Assembly (NCBI GenBank): GCA_021802775.1
Contig: JAJZRJ010000004.1
Coordinates: 1 to 64,000 of the forward strand
Direction: 5' to 3'
Length of the DNA: 64,000 nucleotides
DNA from: Deltaproteobacteria bacterium
Lineage (GTDB): Bacteria; Desulfobacterota; Desulfobulbia; Desulfobulbales; Desulfurivibrionaceae
Below the pieces are notes generated by a model that saw only the letters and a program-made list of their open reading frames with translations, was not told the origin of the DNA and did not search any database. Shown one piece after another: positions 37,009 to 46,692 of this stretch. Within the stretch, counting starts at the first letter, position 1, and each line of letters starts with the position of its first letter. A program made the translations under genes and the position numbers.

Positions 37009-38079
37009 TCACGCCAGCGGCAGCGTGAAGACGAAGGTGGTGCCGCGCCCCGGCGTGGATTCGAAATAGAGCTCACCGCCATGGCGTTTTTCGACGATGA
37101 ACTTGCAGGAGGCCAGACCCAGGCCGTTGCCCTGTGCCTTGGTGGTGAAATGCGACTGGAATATCTTGTCCTTCAGGGTATCGGAAATCCCCTTGCCCTG
37201 GTCCTTCACCCGCACCACGGCCTGGCCGTCGCGCCGTCCCACCTCGACCTCGATGGCCGAACCGGGGCCGCTCGCCTGGGCGGCGTTGACAATGAGATTA
37301 TTGAGCACCCGCCGGATATCAAGGCTGCTGAAGGAGAACTCCGGCAGCTCTTCCTCCACCCGCACCCGCAATTCCTTGCCCGCCAGATCGGGGTGGGCCG
37401 CGAACTCCGAGGCCACCACCCCACGCACCAGCTCGGGCAGCGAATGGGCCACCTTGCGCGACGGCCACTCCATGCGCTTGGCGCTGGCCAAGGCCTCCTC
37501 CATCATCAGCAAGAGGTTGTCGCGCGCCAGGGTCATGTACTCCACGTAGCGGTGGCCCCCCGCCTCGGGCACCTTCTTCCCCAGCACTTCCAGCAGGTAG
37601 AAGGGCGAAAGCAGGTTCTTCATGTCGTGGATCATCATGTTCGCCTTCTCGCACTCCGCGGCGATCTCCTCGGTGTCGCGGCGAATGCGCTGGCTCAGGG
37701 TGGTCATCATGGCAACCAGCGATGGCGGCTGGCGGGAGAAAAAATCGTGGAACAACTCCAGGGTGACCCGGAGCAGCAGGGAGGACATCAGGGCCTGGAC
37801 ACTGGCGGAGCGGGTCTTCTGTTCGATGATGGCCATCTCGCCCACGTAATCCAGGGGTTCGACCAGGGTGATGATGCGGCTTTCCCGGAAGACCTTGAGG
37901 CGGCCGGAGACCAGGATATACATGTCGTAGCCCGGCTCGCCCTGACGGAAGAGCAGATCGCCCGCGGAAAGATTGACCTCGTCGACCTTGGCGGCAAATT
38001 CGGCAAGGTCGACAGCGGAAAAAAAGGAAAAAAGATCGATTTTCCCGAGAAAGGCGAGACGTTCATCGAGTTGCATCAT
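37009..38079 (-). CDS. Soluble sensor histidine kinase with N-terminal cyclic-nucleotide-binding domain
   Basis: A 356-aa cytoplasmic protein. Residues 10-130 are a cNMP-binding fold with a phosphate-binding cassette-like GEMAIIEQKTRSASVQA (Glu81, Arg90). A linker carries the phospho-site candidate His151 in MIHDMKNLLSPF, followed by an ATPase domain (NNLIVNAAQA, DQGKGI, GNGLGLASCKFIVEKRHGG). No membrane helix and no receiver are present and no response regulator is adjacent, so it is an orphan. Control by cAMP or c-di-GMP binding is inferred from the fold. Confidence 0.85.
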   Translation of the reverse strand: MMQLDERLAFLGKIDLFSFFSAVDLAEFAAKVDEVNLSAGDLLFRQGEPGYDMYILVSGRLKVFRESRIITLVEPLDYVGEMAIIEQKTRSASVQALMSSLLLRVTLELFHDFFSRQPPSLVAMMTTLSQRIRRDTEEIAAECEKANMMIHDMKNLLSPFYLLEVLGKKVPEAGGHRYVEYMTLARDNLLLMMEEALASAKRMEWPSRKVAHSLPELVRGVVASEFAAHPDLAGKELRVRVEEELPEFSFSSLDIRRVLNNLIVNAAQASGPGSAIEVEVGRRDGQAVVRVKDQGKGISDTLKDKIFQSHFTTKAQGNGLGLASCKFIVEKRHGGELYFESTPGRGTTFVFTLPLA

Positions 38080-38169
38080 TTCCGGCCCCCCATGCCGACT
38101 CCATGATGCCTTAAGGCTATCAGCAACCCCGACCGGATGGCCAGTAAAAAATCCGGGGGGGTCAACGTG

Positions 38170-39570
38170 CTACAGGGCGTGATGCTCGACAAAGCCCTTG
38201 ACCGTGGCGATCTCGGCATCGAGCACCTGACAGCGCGTGGGCTTGCCGGTAAGATTCGCAAGACTGGCCGGCATCTCCGGCTCCCGGCCAATGGCCCGCT
38301 TGACCGCCTCGCCGAACTTGGCCGGATGGGCGGTGGAGAGGCAGACCAAAGGCACGCCTTGACGGCGGCAGGCCTGACCGGCATGAACGCCCACCGCGGT
38401 GTGCGGATCGAGGACATAGCCGGTGGCCCGATGGAACCCGCGAATGGTGGCGACGGTCTCCTCCTCGGTGGCGCTTTTCGAGGCAAAATCCGCCTGAATC
38501 CGCGCCCGGGCCGCAGGGTCGAACTGCAAGGTGCCGGAGGCGGCGAACTGTTCCATGGCCGCCCTGGTCCGCTCAGGGCTCTCGTTGTTCAGGTAGTAGA
38601 GGTAGCGCTCAAAGTTGCTCGCCACCTGGATGTCCATGGAGGGCGAACTGGTCGCCACCACCGTGCCCACGGAATAGTCGCCGTGAAGCACGAAACGGGA
38701 AAGCAGATTGTTCTCGTTGGTGGCGAGGATCAGCTGGCCGATCTCCTTGGGCAGTAGGTGACGGGCGACAAAGCCGGCGAAGATGTCGCCGAAGTTGCCG
38801 GTGGGCACCGCAAAATCCGCCGTCGCCGCCCGCCCTTCGCCGGTGAGCTTGAGCGCGGCGTAGACATAGTAAACCACCTGGGCCACGATCCGCGCCCAGT
38901 TGATGGAGTTGATGGCGCCGAGCTGGTGCTTTTCCTTGAAGGGGATGTCGTTGAAGATCTGCTTGACAATGGCCTGCCCGTCATCAAAGGTGCCGCGCAC
39001 CGCGATGTTGAAGACATTGGGGTCGGTCACCGTGGTCATTTGCAGTTCCTGGACCGGGCTCACCCGCTTGTAGGGATGGAGGATGAAGATGTTGATGCGC
39101 TCCTTGCCCCGCACTCCGTAGATGGCGGCGCTGCCGGTGTCGCCCGAGGTGGCGCCGAGGATGTTCATGCGGCCGCCGGATTTCTTGAGCAGGTACTCGA
39201 AAAGGTTGCCCAGGAGTTGCAGGGCCACGTCCTTGAAGGCCAGGGTCGGGCCGTGGAAGAGTTCGAGGATGTGGCAGTCGCCCTGCTTCACGAGCGGCGT
39301 CACCTCCGGATGGTTGAAGGTGGCGTAGGAGCGCCGGATGAGGTCCTTAAGGTCGGCCGGCGGGATGTCGTCGATGAAGAGCGAGAGCACCGCGCAGGCC
39401 AGTTCCGGATAGGAGAGGTTGCGCCAGGCCGCCACGGTAGCCGCGTCGACGGTGGGCAGTTTCTCGGGCAGCAGCAGGCCGCCATCGGTGGCGAGCCCCA
39501 TCATCACGGCCTCGGTAAAGGAGATCGGCGCAATGCCGCCACGGGTGCTGAGGTAACGCATACGTTCCAT
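38170..39570 (-). CDS. thrC: Threonine synthase
   Basis: ThrC converts O-phosphohomoserine to threonine with PLP. The 466-aa protein has the N-terminal MRYLSTRGGIAPISFTEAV, PLP lysine Lys113 in GPTLAFKDVALQ, and GATSGDTGSAAIYG, VPTGNFGDIFAG and PHTAVGVHAG. Length and motif order are those of the long bacterial type. It stands alone between an orphan kinase gene and gpmI, all on the minus strand. Confidence 0.96.
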   Translation of the reverse strand: MERMRYLSTRGGIAPISFTEAVMMGLATDGGLLLPEKLPTVDAATVAAWRNLSYPELACAVLSLFIDDIPPADLKDLIRRSYATFNHPEVTPLVKQGDCHILELFHGPTLAFKDVALQLLGNLFEYLLKKSGGRMNILGATSGDTGSAAIYGVRGKERINIFILHPYKRVSPVQELQMTTVTDPNVFNIAVRGTFDDGQAIVKQIFNDIPFKEKHQLGAINSINWARIVAQVVYYVYAALKLTGEGRAATADFAVPTGNFGDIFAGFVARHLLPKEIGQLILATNENNLLSRFVLHGDYSVGTVVATSSPSMDIQVASNFERYLYYLNNESPERTRAAMEQFAASGTLQFDPAARARIQADFASKSATEEETVATIRGFHRATGYVLDPHTAVGVHAGQACRRQGVPLVCLSTAHPAKFGEAVKRAIGREPEMPASLANLTGKPTRCQVLDAEIATVKGFVEHHAL

Positions 39571-39616
39571 TCCTACAATTACAGGTTCAAAAAAACTGAA
39601 AGCCGACCGCTGCCGG

Positions 39617-41167
39617 CTATCGCACCAGCAGGCTGGTGCTCTCCATCTCCGCCGGGATCGGCAGCCCCATCAGGTCCAGAATCGTCGGCGCGATATTGGT
39701 CAGGGTGCCGCCCTCGCGCAACCCGCATCCTTGCGTCCTGTTTCCCACCATGACCAGCGGCACCGGATTCGAGGAGTGGGCGGTGAACGGGCCGCCGGTC
39801 ACCGGATCGATCATGATCTCGGCATTGCCGTGGTCGGCGGCGATGAGCACCACGCCGCCCTGGGCGGTAAACGCCTCGACGATGCGGCCCAGGCACTGGT
39901 CCACCGCCTCGCACGCCTTGATGGCCGCGGCCAGGATGCCGCTGTGACCCACCATGTCGCCGTTGGCGAAGTTGAGCACCACCAGGCCGTAGGGCATGCC
40001 GTTGATCCGCCGGAGCAGTTCTTCGCTGACCTGAAAGGCGCTCATCTCGGGCTTCTGGTCGTAGGTGGCCACCTCCTTGGGCGAGGGGATCAGGGCCCGC
40101 TCTTCCAGCGGGAAGGGTTCCTCGCGGCCGCCGTTGAAAAAGTAGGTGACGTGGGCGTACTTTTCGGTCTCCGCGATGCGCAGTTGCCTGATCCCGTGGC
40201 GGCTCACCTCCTCGCCGAGGATATGGGTGAGCGACTGGGGCGGAAAGGCCACCGGCAGGGTAAAGTGCTTGTCGTAGCGGGTGAAGGTGACCAGCTCGGC
40301 CAGTTGCGGCGCGTGTCTGCGGGCAAAACCCTCGAAGCGCGCGTCGGTCAGGGCGTGGGTAAGCTGGCGGGCGCGGTCGGCCCGGAAATTGAAGAAGATC
40401 ACCACGTCACCATCGTCGATGATGGCCACCGGATTGCCGCCATCCAACAGGAGGGTCGGCTTGATGAACTCGTCGGTCTCGCCCCGGCCGTAAGCGGCCT
40501 CCACCGCCGCCACCGGCTCGGCCGCGGTAAATTCGGCCTCGCCATCGACCAGGGCCTGCCAGGCCAGGGCCACCCGCTCCCAGCGGTTGTCGCGGTCCAT
40601 GGCATAGTAACGGCCGCAGACCGTGGCCACTTTGCCCACCCCGATGCGGCCGATGGCCGCCTGCAACTGCGCCATGTAGCCGGCCCCGCTCTTGGGGGGG
40701 GTATCGCGGCCATCCATGAAGGCGTGGATGTAGACCTCGCTAAGCCCCTGTCCGGCGGCCATCTCCAGCAGGGCGATCAGGTGGTCGAGGTGGCTGTGCA
40801 CCCCGCCGTCGGAAAGAAGCCCCGGCAGATGAAGCTTGCCGCCCTTGGCCGCCTTGGCCATGGCTGCCGCCAGCACCGGGTTCTGCCTGAAGGTGCCGGT
40901 GGCGATCTCGCGGTTGATGCGGGTGAAATCCTGATAAACGATGCGGCCGGCGCCGATGTTGAGATGCCCGACCTCGGAGTTGCCCATCTGCCCTTCGGGC
41001 AGCCCCACGGCGCCGTTGTGGGCCACCAGGGTGGTGCAGGGGCATTCCCGCTGCCAGCGGTCCATGTTGGGGGTGTCGGCCAGGGCAACCGCGTTGCCCT
41101 CCGATGGCGCCGCGTAGCCCCAGCCATCGAGGATGGCCAGCAGCACCGGGGTGGTTGGCGAAGCCAT
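39617..41167 (-). CDS. gpmI: 2,3-bisphosphoglycerate-independent phosphoglycerate mutase
   Basis: GpmI interconverts 3- and 2-phosphoglycerate using two Mn ions and a phosphoserine intermediate. The 516-aa protein has Asp14 in [10 protein letters not shown], catalytic Ser64 in [30 protein letters not shown] and ADHGNAE. The start MASPTTPV at 41167 follows GGAGGACTAGGA, which overlaps the rsfS stop codon, so the two genes are translationally linked. Confidence 0.97.
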   Translation of the reverse strand: MASPTTPVLLAILDGWGYAAPSEGNAVALADTPNMDRWQRECPCTTLVAHNGAVGLPEGQMGNSEVGHLNIGAGRIVYQDFTRINREIATGTFRQNPVLAAAMAKAAKGGKLHLPGLLSDGGVHSHLDHLIALLEMAAGQGLSEVYIHAFMDGRDTPPKSGAGYMAQLQAAIGRIGVGKVATVCGRYYAMDRDNRWERVALAWQALVDGEAEFTAAEPVAAVEAAYGRGETDEFIKPTLLLDGGNPVAIIDDGDVVIFFNFRADRARQLTHALTDARFEGFARRHAPQLAELVTFTRYDKHFTLPVAFPPQSLTHILGEEVSRHGIRQLRIAETEKYAHVTYFFNGGREEPFPLEERALIPSPKEVATYDQKPEMSAFQVSEELLRRINGMPYGLVVLNFANGDMVGHSGILAAAIKACEAVDQCLGRIVEAFTAQGGVVLIAADHGNAEIMIDPVTGGPFTAHSSNPVPLVMVGNRTQGCGLREGGTLTNIAPTILDLMGLPIPAEMESTSLLVR

Positions 41168-41169
41168 TC

Positions 41170-41571
41170 CTAGTCCTCCCCCGGCATGGCTGCGGGGGTC
41201 TCCGGCACCGGCACCCGGGGGGCGTCGTGCCACAACCCCTCCAGATCGTAGAACTCGCGGGTGTCGCTGTAGAAGATGTGCACCACGATCTCGCCGTAGT
41301 CGAGCAGCACCCAGTGGCCCTCGGTCAGCCCTTCGGTGTTGGCGGACTTGAGGCGCTTGCTGGCCAGGGCATCATCCACCGCCTGGGCCAGACCCTGCAC
41401 ATGGCGGGTGGAGCGGCCGCTCATGATGACGAAACAGTCGGTAAAAGAGGCGAGTCCCTCGACATTCATGATGACGAGGTTCTCCGCCTTCTTGTCGATG
41501 GCCGCCCGGGCCGCGAGCTGGGCCAATTCAAGGCTTGAGAGCTGGGCGAGATTCTTGGCAATTTTTTTCAT
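41170..41571 (-). CDS. rsfS: Ribosomal silencing factor RsfS
   Basis: A 133-aa RsfS/Iojap protein that binds ribosomal protein uL14 and prevents subunit joining in starvation. Visible family features are [56 protein letters not shown] and [12 protein letters not shown]. Length is normal with a short Pro-rich tail. It is followed directly by gpmI. Confidence 0.95.
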   Translation of the reverse strand: MKKIAKNLAQLSSLELAQLAARAAIDKKAENLVIMNVEGLASFTDCFVIMSGRSTRHVQGLAQAVDDALASKRLKSANTEGLTEGHWVLLDYGEIVVHIFYSDTREFYDLEGLWHDAPRVPVPETPAAMPGED

Positions 41572-41848
41572 GGCAACTCACTATTCTTGCATGGAAACGA
41601 GGAAGCCCATCATAAATGGGAGCGGCCGATAACACAACCAGGAAAAAAAACCACCCCGCCAAAGAGAGGGGGACCGCTGGGTTACAGGGGGTACAACAGT
41701 CAACAGCTCCCTATTAAGAGGTCGGCAGGGCATCGAGATCGACGAGCAGGGCCGGCGTGCTATACAACCCCATGGCAAACAGCTGATGATCTCCACCCCG
41801 ATGAGGCGGTAGGCGGCGATAGCAGCCCGGAGCAGCAGGTGTTTGGGG
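41572..41848. other. Intergenic region between the response regulator gene and rsfS
   Basis: About 280 bp without a supported gene. The minus-strand frames contain two protein-like snatches in different frames (HLLLRAAIAAYRLIGVEI and LYSTPALLVDLDALPTS), which may be the residue of a decayed gene. A terminator-like hairpin is at 41643-41673. No known RNA family is recognised. Confidence 0.4.
41643..41673 (-). terminator. Terminator downstream of the two-component genes
   Basis: On the minus strand a CCCC/GGGG-cored stem around CTCTCTTTGG is followed by GGTTTTTTTT, a run of eight T residues. It would end transcription coming from the kinase and response regulator genes before rsfS. Confidence 0.6.
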
Positions 41849-42220
41849 TCATGCACTCCCCCGCCGGGCAATGATCTCGTGGAGCTCAAAGAGGCTGACC
41901 GGCTTCCGGAGCACCGCGTGCGCCCCGCTCCGCTCCAGCAACTCCTCCATGCGCGGTACATCGACGGCAGTCACCACGATGATGAACAATTCCGGGTTGA
42001 GACGTTTTGCGTGGTTGAGCACCTCATACCCATCCATGCCCGGCATGCGGATGTCGAGGGTCATCACCTGCGGCTGCTCCTCCTTGATGAGGTCCAGAGC
42101 ATGCTCGCCGTTGGTGGCGACGATCGCCTCGTAGCCCATCTTGGTCAGGAAGAGCTTGAGCGACTTGCAGAAGGCGTACTCGTCATCCACGATCAGAACC
42201 CGAACCTTGTCGTCTCCCAT
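41849..42220 (-). CDS. Single-domain response regulator
   Basis: A 123-aa receiver domain only (VRVLIVDDEYAFCKSL; phospho-acceptor Asp56 in LDIRMPGMDGYEVL; the Thr in VVTAVDV and Lys in LRKPVSL). There is no output domain, so it acts by protein contact, as a phosphorelay intermediate, or as a phosphate sink. Start ATG 42220 follows GGGAGGGAAAAC. It lies 20 bp after the hybrid kinase gene and is its probable partner. Confidence 0.9.
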   Translation of the reverse strand: MGDDKVRVLIVDDEYAFCKSLKLFLTKMGYEAIVATNGEHALDLIKEEQPQVMTLDIRMPGMDGYEVLNHAKRLNPELFIIVVTAVDVPRMEELLERSGAHAVLRKPVSLFELHEIIARRGSA

Positions 42221-42240
42221 GTTTTCCCTCCCTTGCAATT

Positions 42241-43821
42241 CTAGAGCTTGCCGCACGCGGGGGCAGGCCCTGCCGGCACATAGCACGTCAGTGGCAGATG
42301 GATGAAAAATTCCGTTCCCTTCCCTGGCTCGGAATGGACCTCAATGGTGCCGCCGTGGTTCTCGATGATCGAATAGGCGATGGAAAGCCCGAGCCCGGTG
42401 CCATGCCCCGGACCCTTGGTGGTGAAAAAGGGATCGAAGATCTTGCCGAGATGTTCCGGCGCAATACCGCTGCCGGTGTCGGCAAAGGAGATGGTGACCC
42501 CGTCGCCGGCCCGCCGGGTGCGGATGGCGATGCGCTGCTCCGGCCACTCGGCCATGGCGTCGCGGGCGTTGCTGATCAGGTTGAGAAAGACCTGGGCCAG
42601 CTGGTCCGCGTCGGCCTCGATCACGGGAAGTTCCGGATCGTAATCGCGGTCCACCAGGATGTTGTCGAGATTGAGGTCGTGCTCGACCAGCCCCAGCGTG
42701 CGATCGAGGAAGGCATTGAGGTCCACCGGCCCGACCGCGGCCTCCTTGTGGTGGGAGAACATCCGCAGGTTGTCGGTGATCTTGGTGGCCCGGCGGATCT
42801 GGGCCATGACCACCCCGAGCTGCTCCTGAACCGCGGCCGGCAACTCCTCCATCTGCAGGAGCTGGATGCTGGTACCGATGATGTTCAGGGGATTGAGGAT
42901 CTCATGGGCCACCCCGGAGGCCAGGGTGCCGATGGAGGCGAGCTTTTCCTGGCGCACCATGACCCGTTGCGCCCGTTGCAACTCCTCCAGCGCAGCCCGG
43001 AGTCGCTCGGTCGAACGGCGCAGGATATCCTGCGCCTGCCGCCGTTCGGTGACGTCGAGGAACAGGGCGATTACCGATGCGTCCCCAGTAGTTCCCACCG
43101 GATGGAAGACCACCGAAAGCTGCCGCTCCTGCAGGATGATCGGGTCTTTCTCGGGGAACGACACGGTCCCGAATTCGATGTGGGCCAAGGCCTCACGAAA
43201 CCGGTCGGCAGTGGCCGGATCAAACAGGGAAAGGAAGTCCCTGGCGAGCACTTCCTCTTCCGGGTGGCCGATGATCGCCGCGGCGGCCGGATTCACGTAG
43301 ATGATCCGCTGGCCCCGGGTGAACTCGACGACTCCCTCCGACATGTTGTTGAGGACCATCTCGTAATGGTGCTTCGAGGTAAGCAGCTCGCGGGTGATGG
43401 TACGCTCGTAAACCTCATCCAGTCCGATGATCCGGCCGGAACGTTCACCGGCGGGCCTGGCCGCCTCGGCAAGCACCTGATCCACATGGACGGCGATGCG
43501 ATTGAACGAGCCTTTGGCGATACAGGCATCGGCCCCGAACTGCTGCACGTCCAGCCGCTCTTCGGCCGCAATGGCGGAAAGGATGACGATATAGACCCCC
43601 TTGAGGTGCTCCATGCCACGGATGATGCGGCAGAGTCTCTCGCCGTCGATGTTGGGCATCACCAGATCGAGAAAAATGATGTCCGGCGTATACTCCTTGA
43701 GGACATCAATGGCCGCCAGCCCGTCGTCCGCAGTGCGCACCTCGTGGCCGAGCTTCTCGAACCGGCTGCTTAACAGCCGCAACACCACGGGGTTGTTATC
43801 CACCGCCAGAATCTTCTTCAT
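42241..43821 (-). CDS. REC-PAS-histidine kinase
   Basis: A 526-aa cytoplasmic hybrid. Residues 1-125 are an N-terminal receiver (Asp52 in IFLDLVMPNIDG), followed by a PAS domain near 155-270 (EFTRGQRIIYVNPAAAAIIG), a coiled segment, a HisKA domain with GVAHEILNPLNIIG and an ATPase domain (NLISNARDAM, ADTGSGI, GTGLGLSIAYSIIENHGG). The N-terminal receiver suggests it is itself a target of another kinase. The single-domain regulator follows by 20 bp. Input signal unknown. Confidence 0.9.
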   Translation of the reverse strand: MKKILAVDNNPVVLRLLSSRFEKLGHEVRTADDGLAAIDVLKEYTPDIIFLDLVMPNIDGERLCRIIRGMEHLKGVYIVILSAIAAEERLDVQQFGADACIAKGSFNRIAVHVDQVLAEAARPAGERSGRIIGLDEVYERTITRELLTSKHHYEMVLNNMSEGVVEFTRGQRIIYVNPAAAAIIGHPEEEVLARDFLSLFDPATADRFREALAHIEFGTVSFPEKDPIILQERQLSVVFHPVGTTGDASVIALFLDVTERRQAQDILRRSTERLRAALEELQRAQRVMVRQEKLASIGTLASGVAHEILNPLNIIGTSIQLLQMEELPAAVQEQLGVVMAQIRRATKITDNLRMFSHHKEAAVGPVDLNAFLDRTLGLVEHDLNLDNILVDRDYDPELPVIEADADQLAQVFLNLISNARDAMAEWPEQRIAIRTRRAGDGVTISFADTGSGIAPEHLGKIFDPFFTTKGPGHGTGLGLSIAYSIIENHGGTIEVHSEPGKGTEFFIHLPLTCYVPAGPAPACGKL

Positions 43822-43962
43822 AACTCGCTCTTCGCAAAAATGAGCCGAAAGAGGATGATGCCCGCATGACCCCGGGGTTCACTCTACCATAGCATAGCAC
43901 CGGCAGGAACGTTGCAAAAATCTTACGCGAGCCTCACCACCTCGGTTCCCCGGTTTTGCACT

Positions 43963-43990
43963 TTGACATCTCCGGCAGAAGAAGTATAAT
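43963..43990 (+). promoter_or_regulatory. Sigma-70 promoter for secDF
   Basis: TTGACA (43963-43968), 16-bp spacer, TATAAT (43985-43990): both hexamers match the consensus exactly. It lies about 90 bp before the secDF start and probably drives the run secDF to ftsB. Confidence 0.8.
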
Positions 43991-44078
43991 CTCGCCGCAA
44001 ATCGCAACGATCCGCGGCCTGGCGCCTGCTTGCGCCTGCCGCCAGAGTACCCACCCGCAGCAGGCAGAAGGAGCCGGT

Positions 44079-46667
44079 ATGCAGAAAGCCCTGAAATGGA
44101 AGATCGCCCTCATGCTGTCCATGATTCTCATCGCCGGCGTCATGGTGCTGCCTTCCTTCTATGCCGACACCCCCTCCTGGTGGAAAAAATATCTGGCGCC
44201 GGAAGGGTTGCGCCTCGGCCTCGATCTCCAGGGCGGCATGCATCTGGTGCTCAAGGTGGAACTGGACAAGGCCGTGGAGAACTCCCTCGACCTTGCCGCC
44301 CAGGAGCTGAAGGAGGCACTGGCGGAAAAACAGATCACCCTGGTGCAGACCAGATCGACGAACCCGCGCATCGCCATCTTCACCCTGCCCAACACCGGCG
44401 CCCTGGACCAGGTCCGCGAGGTGGTGAAAAACGACTTCCCCAACCTGGCCGCCGACATCCAGTCGGAAGCCGGCACCTTTCCCCGGGTGACCCTGCGTCT
44501 CACCGACGAACAGGTGAAATTCATCCGCAACCATGCGGTGGATCAGTCGCTGGAGATCATCCGCAACCGCATCGATCAGTTCGGCGTGGCCGAGCCGGTG
44601 ATCATCCGCCAGGGCGCCGATGAAATCGTGGTGCAGTTGCCCGGCGTCAAAGACCCGCAGCGCGCCCTTTCCCTCATCGGTCAGACCGCCCAGCTCGAAT
44701 TCAAATTGGTGGACGATGGCGCCGCCGTCAACCTCGACACCCTCATCGGCCAGGCGGTGGCCGCCGGCCAGTGGCAGCCGGGCCAGAGCCGCAAGCAACT
44801 GAATCTTGCCCTCCAGGGCCGGCTGCCCGCGGGTGCCGAAATCTACTTCATGCAGGACCTCGACAAAAAGACCGGCAAGGAGATCCGGATACCGATCCTG
44901 CTCAAGAGCCAGACCCTGATGACCGGCGAGATGATTAAGGACGCCCAGGTGCGGGTGGGGGGCAACTTCAACGAACCCTACGTCAGCCTCGACTTCACCA
45001 GCCGCGGCGGCAAGGTCTTCGGCCAGATCACCGAGCGTAGCGTGGGCAAACGCTTCGCCATCGTACTCGACGAGGTGGTCCGCTCCGCCCCGGTCATCCG
45101 CGAGAAGATATTGGGCGGCAGCGCCCAGATCTCCGGCGGTTTCACCTACAACGAGGCAGCGGACCTCGCCATCGTCCTGCGGGTCGGCGCCCTGCCGGCG
45201 CCGGTCTCCATTATCCAGAATCTCACCGTCGGCGCCTCGCTCGGTCAGGACGCCATCAACAAAGGCTTGATGAGTGGCCTGCTGGGCACCGGTCTGGTGG
45301 TGCTCTTCATGCTGGTCTACTACCGCTCCTCCGGTATCATCGCCAACGGCGCCATGGTGCTGAACGTTATCTTCCTCTTCGCCTGTCTGGCGGCGCTCAA
45401 GGCCACCCTGACCCTGCCGGGTATCGCCGGCATCATCCTCTCCATCGGCATGGCGGTAGACTCGAACATCATCATCTTCGAGCGCATGCGCGAGGAATTC
45501 GCCCTGGGCAAATCCGCCAAATCCGGCGTGGATGGCGGCTACAACAAGGCGTTCTGGACCATCGTCGACGGCCACGTCACCACCCTGGTCACCGCCTTTG
45601 CCCTCTTCCTCTTCGGCACCGGCCCGATCAAGGGTTTTGCCGTGACCCTTTCGCTGGGCGTCCTGCTCAACCTCTTCACCACCCTCTTCTGTTCGCGGGT
45701 GGTCTACGACTTCATCCTCCACAAACGCTGGTTGCGGGACCCCAAGTTCCTGCACTTCATCAGCAACCCGAAAATCGACTACATGCGGGTGAAAAAGATC
45801 ACCTTTACCGTCTCCGGCCTCTTCGCGCTTCTCGGGGTCATCGCCTTTGTCCAGATCGCCCGCGGTCACGCCAACCTGGGGGTTGACTTTGCCGGCGGCA
45901 CGCTGCTCCAGTACAAGGCGGCCCAGACCTTTACTCTCGCCGAGGCGCGCACGGCGCTCACCGCCTCCGGCCTCGAAGGGGTCGATCTCCAGCAGGTGGA
46001 GGGCGAGAATCGTCTGATCGTCAAACTGAAGAAAACAGAGGAAAAGGTGAGCGGCCGCACCGGCCAGGTCACCAAGGTGCTGCACGAGCAACTGCCCGCC
46101 AAGGGTTTTGCCCTCGAGAGCCAGTCCGAGATCGGCGCCTCGGTGAGCGACCAGTTACGCAGCAAGGCCTTGCAGGCCATCGCCATCTCGCTCCTCGGCG
46201 TGGTCATTTATCTCGCCTTGCGGTTCGACCTGCGCTTCGGCGTTGCCGCCACCATCGCCACCTTCCACGATGTACTCGCGGTCCTGGGCATCTGCTGGCT
46301 GATGGGTATCGAGATGAACCTGCTCATCGTCACCGCACTGCTCACCCTGGCCGGCTATTCATTGAACGACACGGTCATCATCTTCGACCGCATCCGTGAA
46401 AACCTCGGCAAGGCGAAAGACAGGGAGAATATCACCGACATTCTGATCAACCGCTCCACCAACGAGGTGCTGAGCCGCTCCCTCGTCACCTCGCTCACCG
46501 TCTTTCTGGTGCTGGTGGCCCTTTACTGGCTGGGCGGCTCGGTAATCCACGACTTCTCCTTCGCCCTGCTCCTCGGCGTGCTCATCGGCACCTACTCCTC
46601 GGTCTTCGTGGCCAGCCCGCTGCTCACCTTCTGGCGGCGCGGCAAGCTGGCAGAGGCCAGGGCATGA
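44079..46667 (+). CDS. secDF: Fused protein-export membrane protein SecD-SecF
   Basis: SecDF uses the proton gradient to help pull secreted proteins out of SecYEG. This 862-aa protein starts MQKALKWKIALMLSMILIAG after AGAAGGAG and joins SecD (GLRLGLDLQGGMHLVLKVEL; helices about 405-580) to SecF (VKKITFTVSGLFALLGVIAF, GVDFAGGTLLQYK; six helices to the end) in one chain, with twelve membrane helices in all. Many bacteria have separate genes. yajC is not adjacent. It is the first gene downstream of the strong promoter at 43963. Confidence 0.96.
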   Translation: MQKALKWKIALMLSMILIAGVMVLPSFYADTPSWWKKYLAPEGLRLGLDLQGGMHLVLKVELDKAVENSLDLAAQELKEALAEKQITLVQTRSTNPRIAIFTLPNTGALDQVREVVKNDFPNLAADIQSEAGTFPRVTLRLTDEQVKFIRNHAVDQSLEIIRNRIDQFGVAEPVIIRQGADEIVVQLPGVKDPQRALSLIGQTAQLEFKLVDDGAAVNLDTLIGQAVAAGQWQPGQSRKQLNLALQGRLPAGAEIYFMQDLDKKTGKEIRIPILLKSQTLMTGEMIKDAQVRVGGNFNEPYVSLDFTSRGGKVFGQITERSVGKRFAIVLDEVVRSAPVIREKILGGSAQISGGFTYNEAADLAIVLRVGALPAPVSIIQNLTVGASLGQDAINKGLMSGLLGTGLVVLFMLVYYRSSGIIANGAMVLNVIFLFACLAALKATLTLPGIAGIILSIGMAVDSNIIIFERMREEFALGKSAKSGVDGGYNKAFWTIVDGHVTTLVTAFALFLFGTGPIKGFAVTLSLGVLLNLFTTLFCSRVVYDFILHKRWLRDPKFLHFISNPKIDYMRVKKITFTVSGLFALLGVIAFVQIARGHANLGVDFAGGTLLQYKAAQTFTLAEARTALTASGLEGVDLQQVEGENRLIVKLKKTEEKVSGRTGQVTKVLHEQLPAKGFALESQSEIGASVSDQLRSKALQAIAISLLGVVIYLALRFDLRFGVAATIATFHDVLAVLGICWLMGIEMNLLIVTALLTLAGYSLNDTVIIFDRIRENLGKAKDRENITDILINRSTNEVLSRSLVTSLTVFLVLVALYWLGGSVIHDFSFALLLGVLIGTYSSVFVASPLLTFWRRGKLAEARA

Positions 46668-46692
46668 CCAAAACCCGGCGGGAGAATCCGGC

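Noticed and set aside
38110-38170. Hairpin after thrC as a terminator
   Set aside because: The T-run is in the loop rather than after the stem, so it does not fit intrinsic termination.
41600-41848. A possible 6S RNA or riboswitch in the interval before rsfS
   Set aside because: The 5' and 3' parts do not pair as a long closing stem with a central bubble, and no conserved riboswitch core was recognised.
43923-46091. A 722-codon minus-strand frame
   Set aside because: It is antisense to secDF, whose motifs and promoter are unambiguous.
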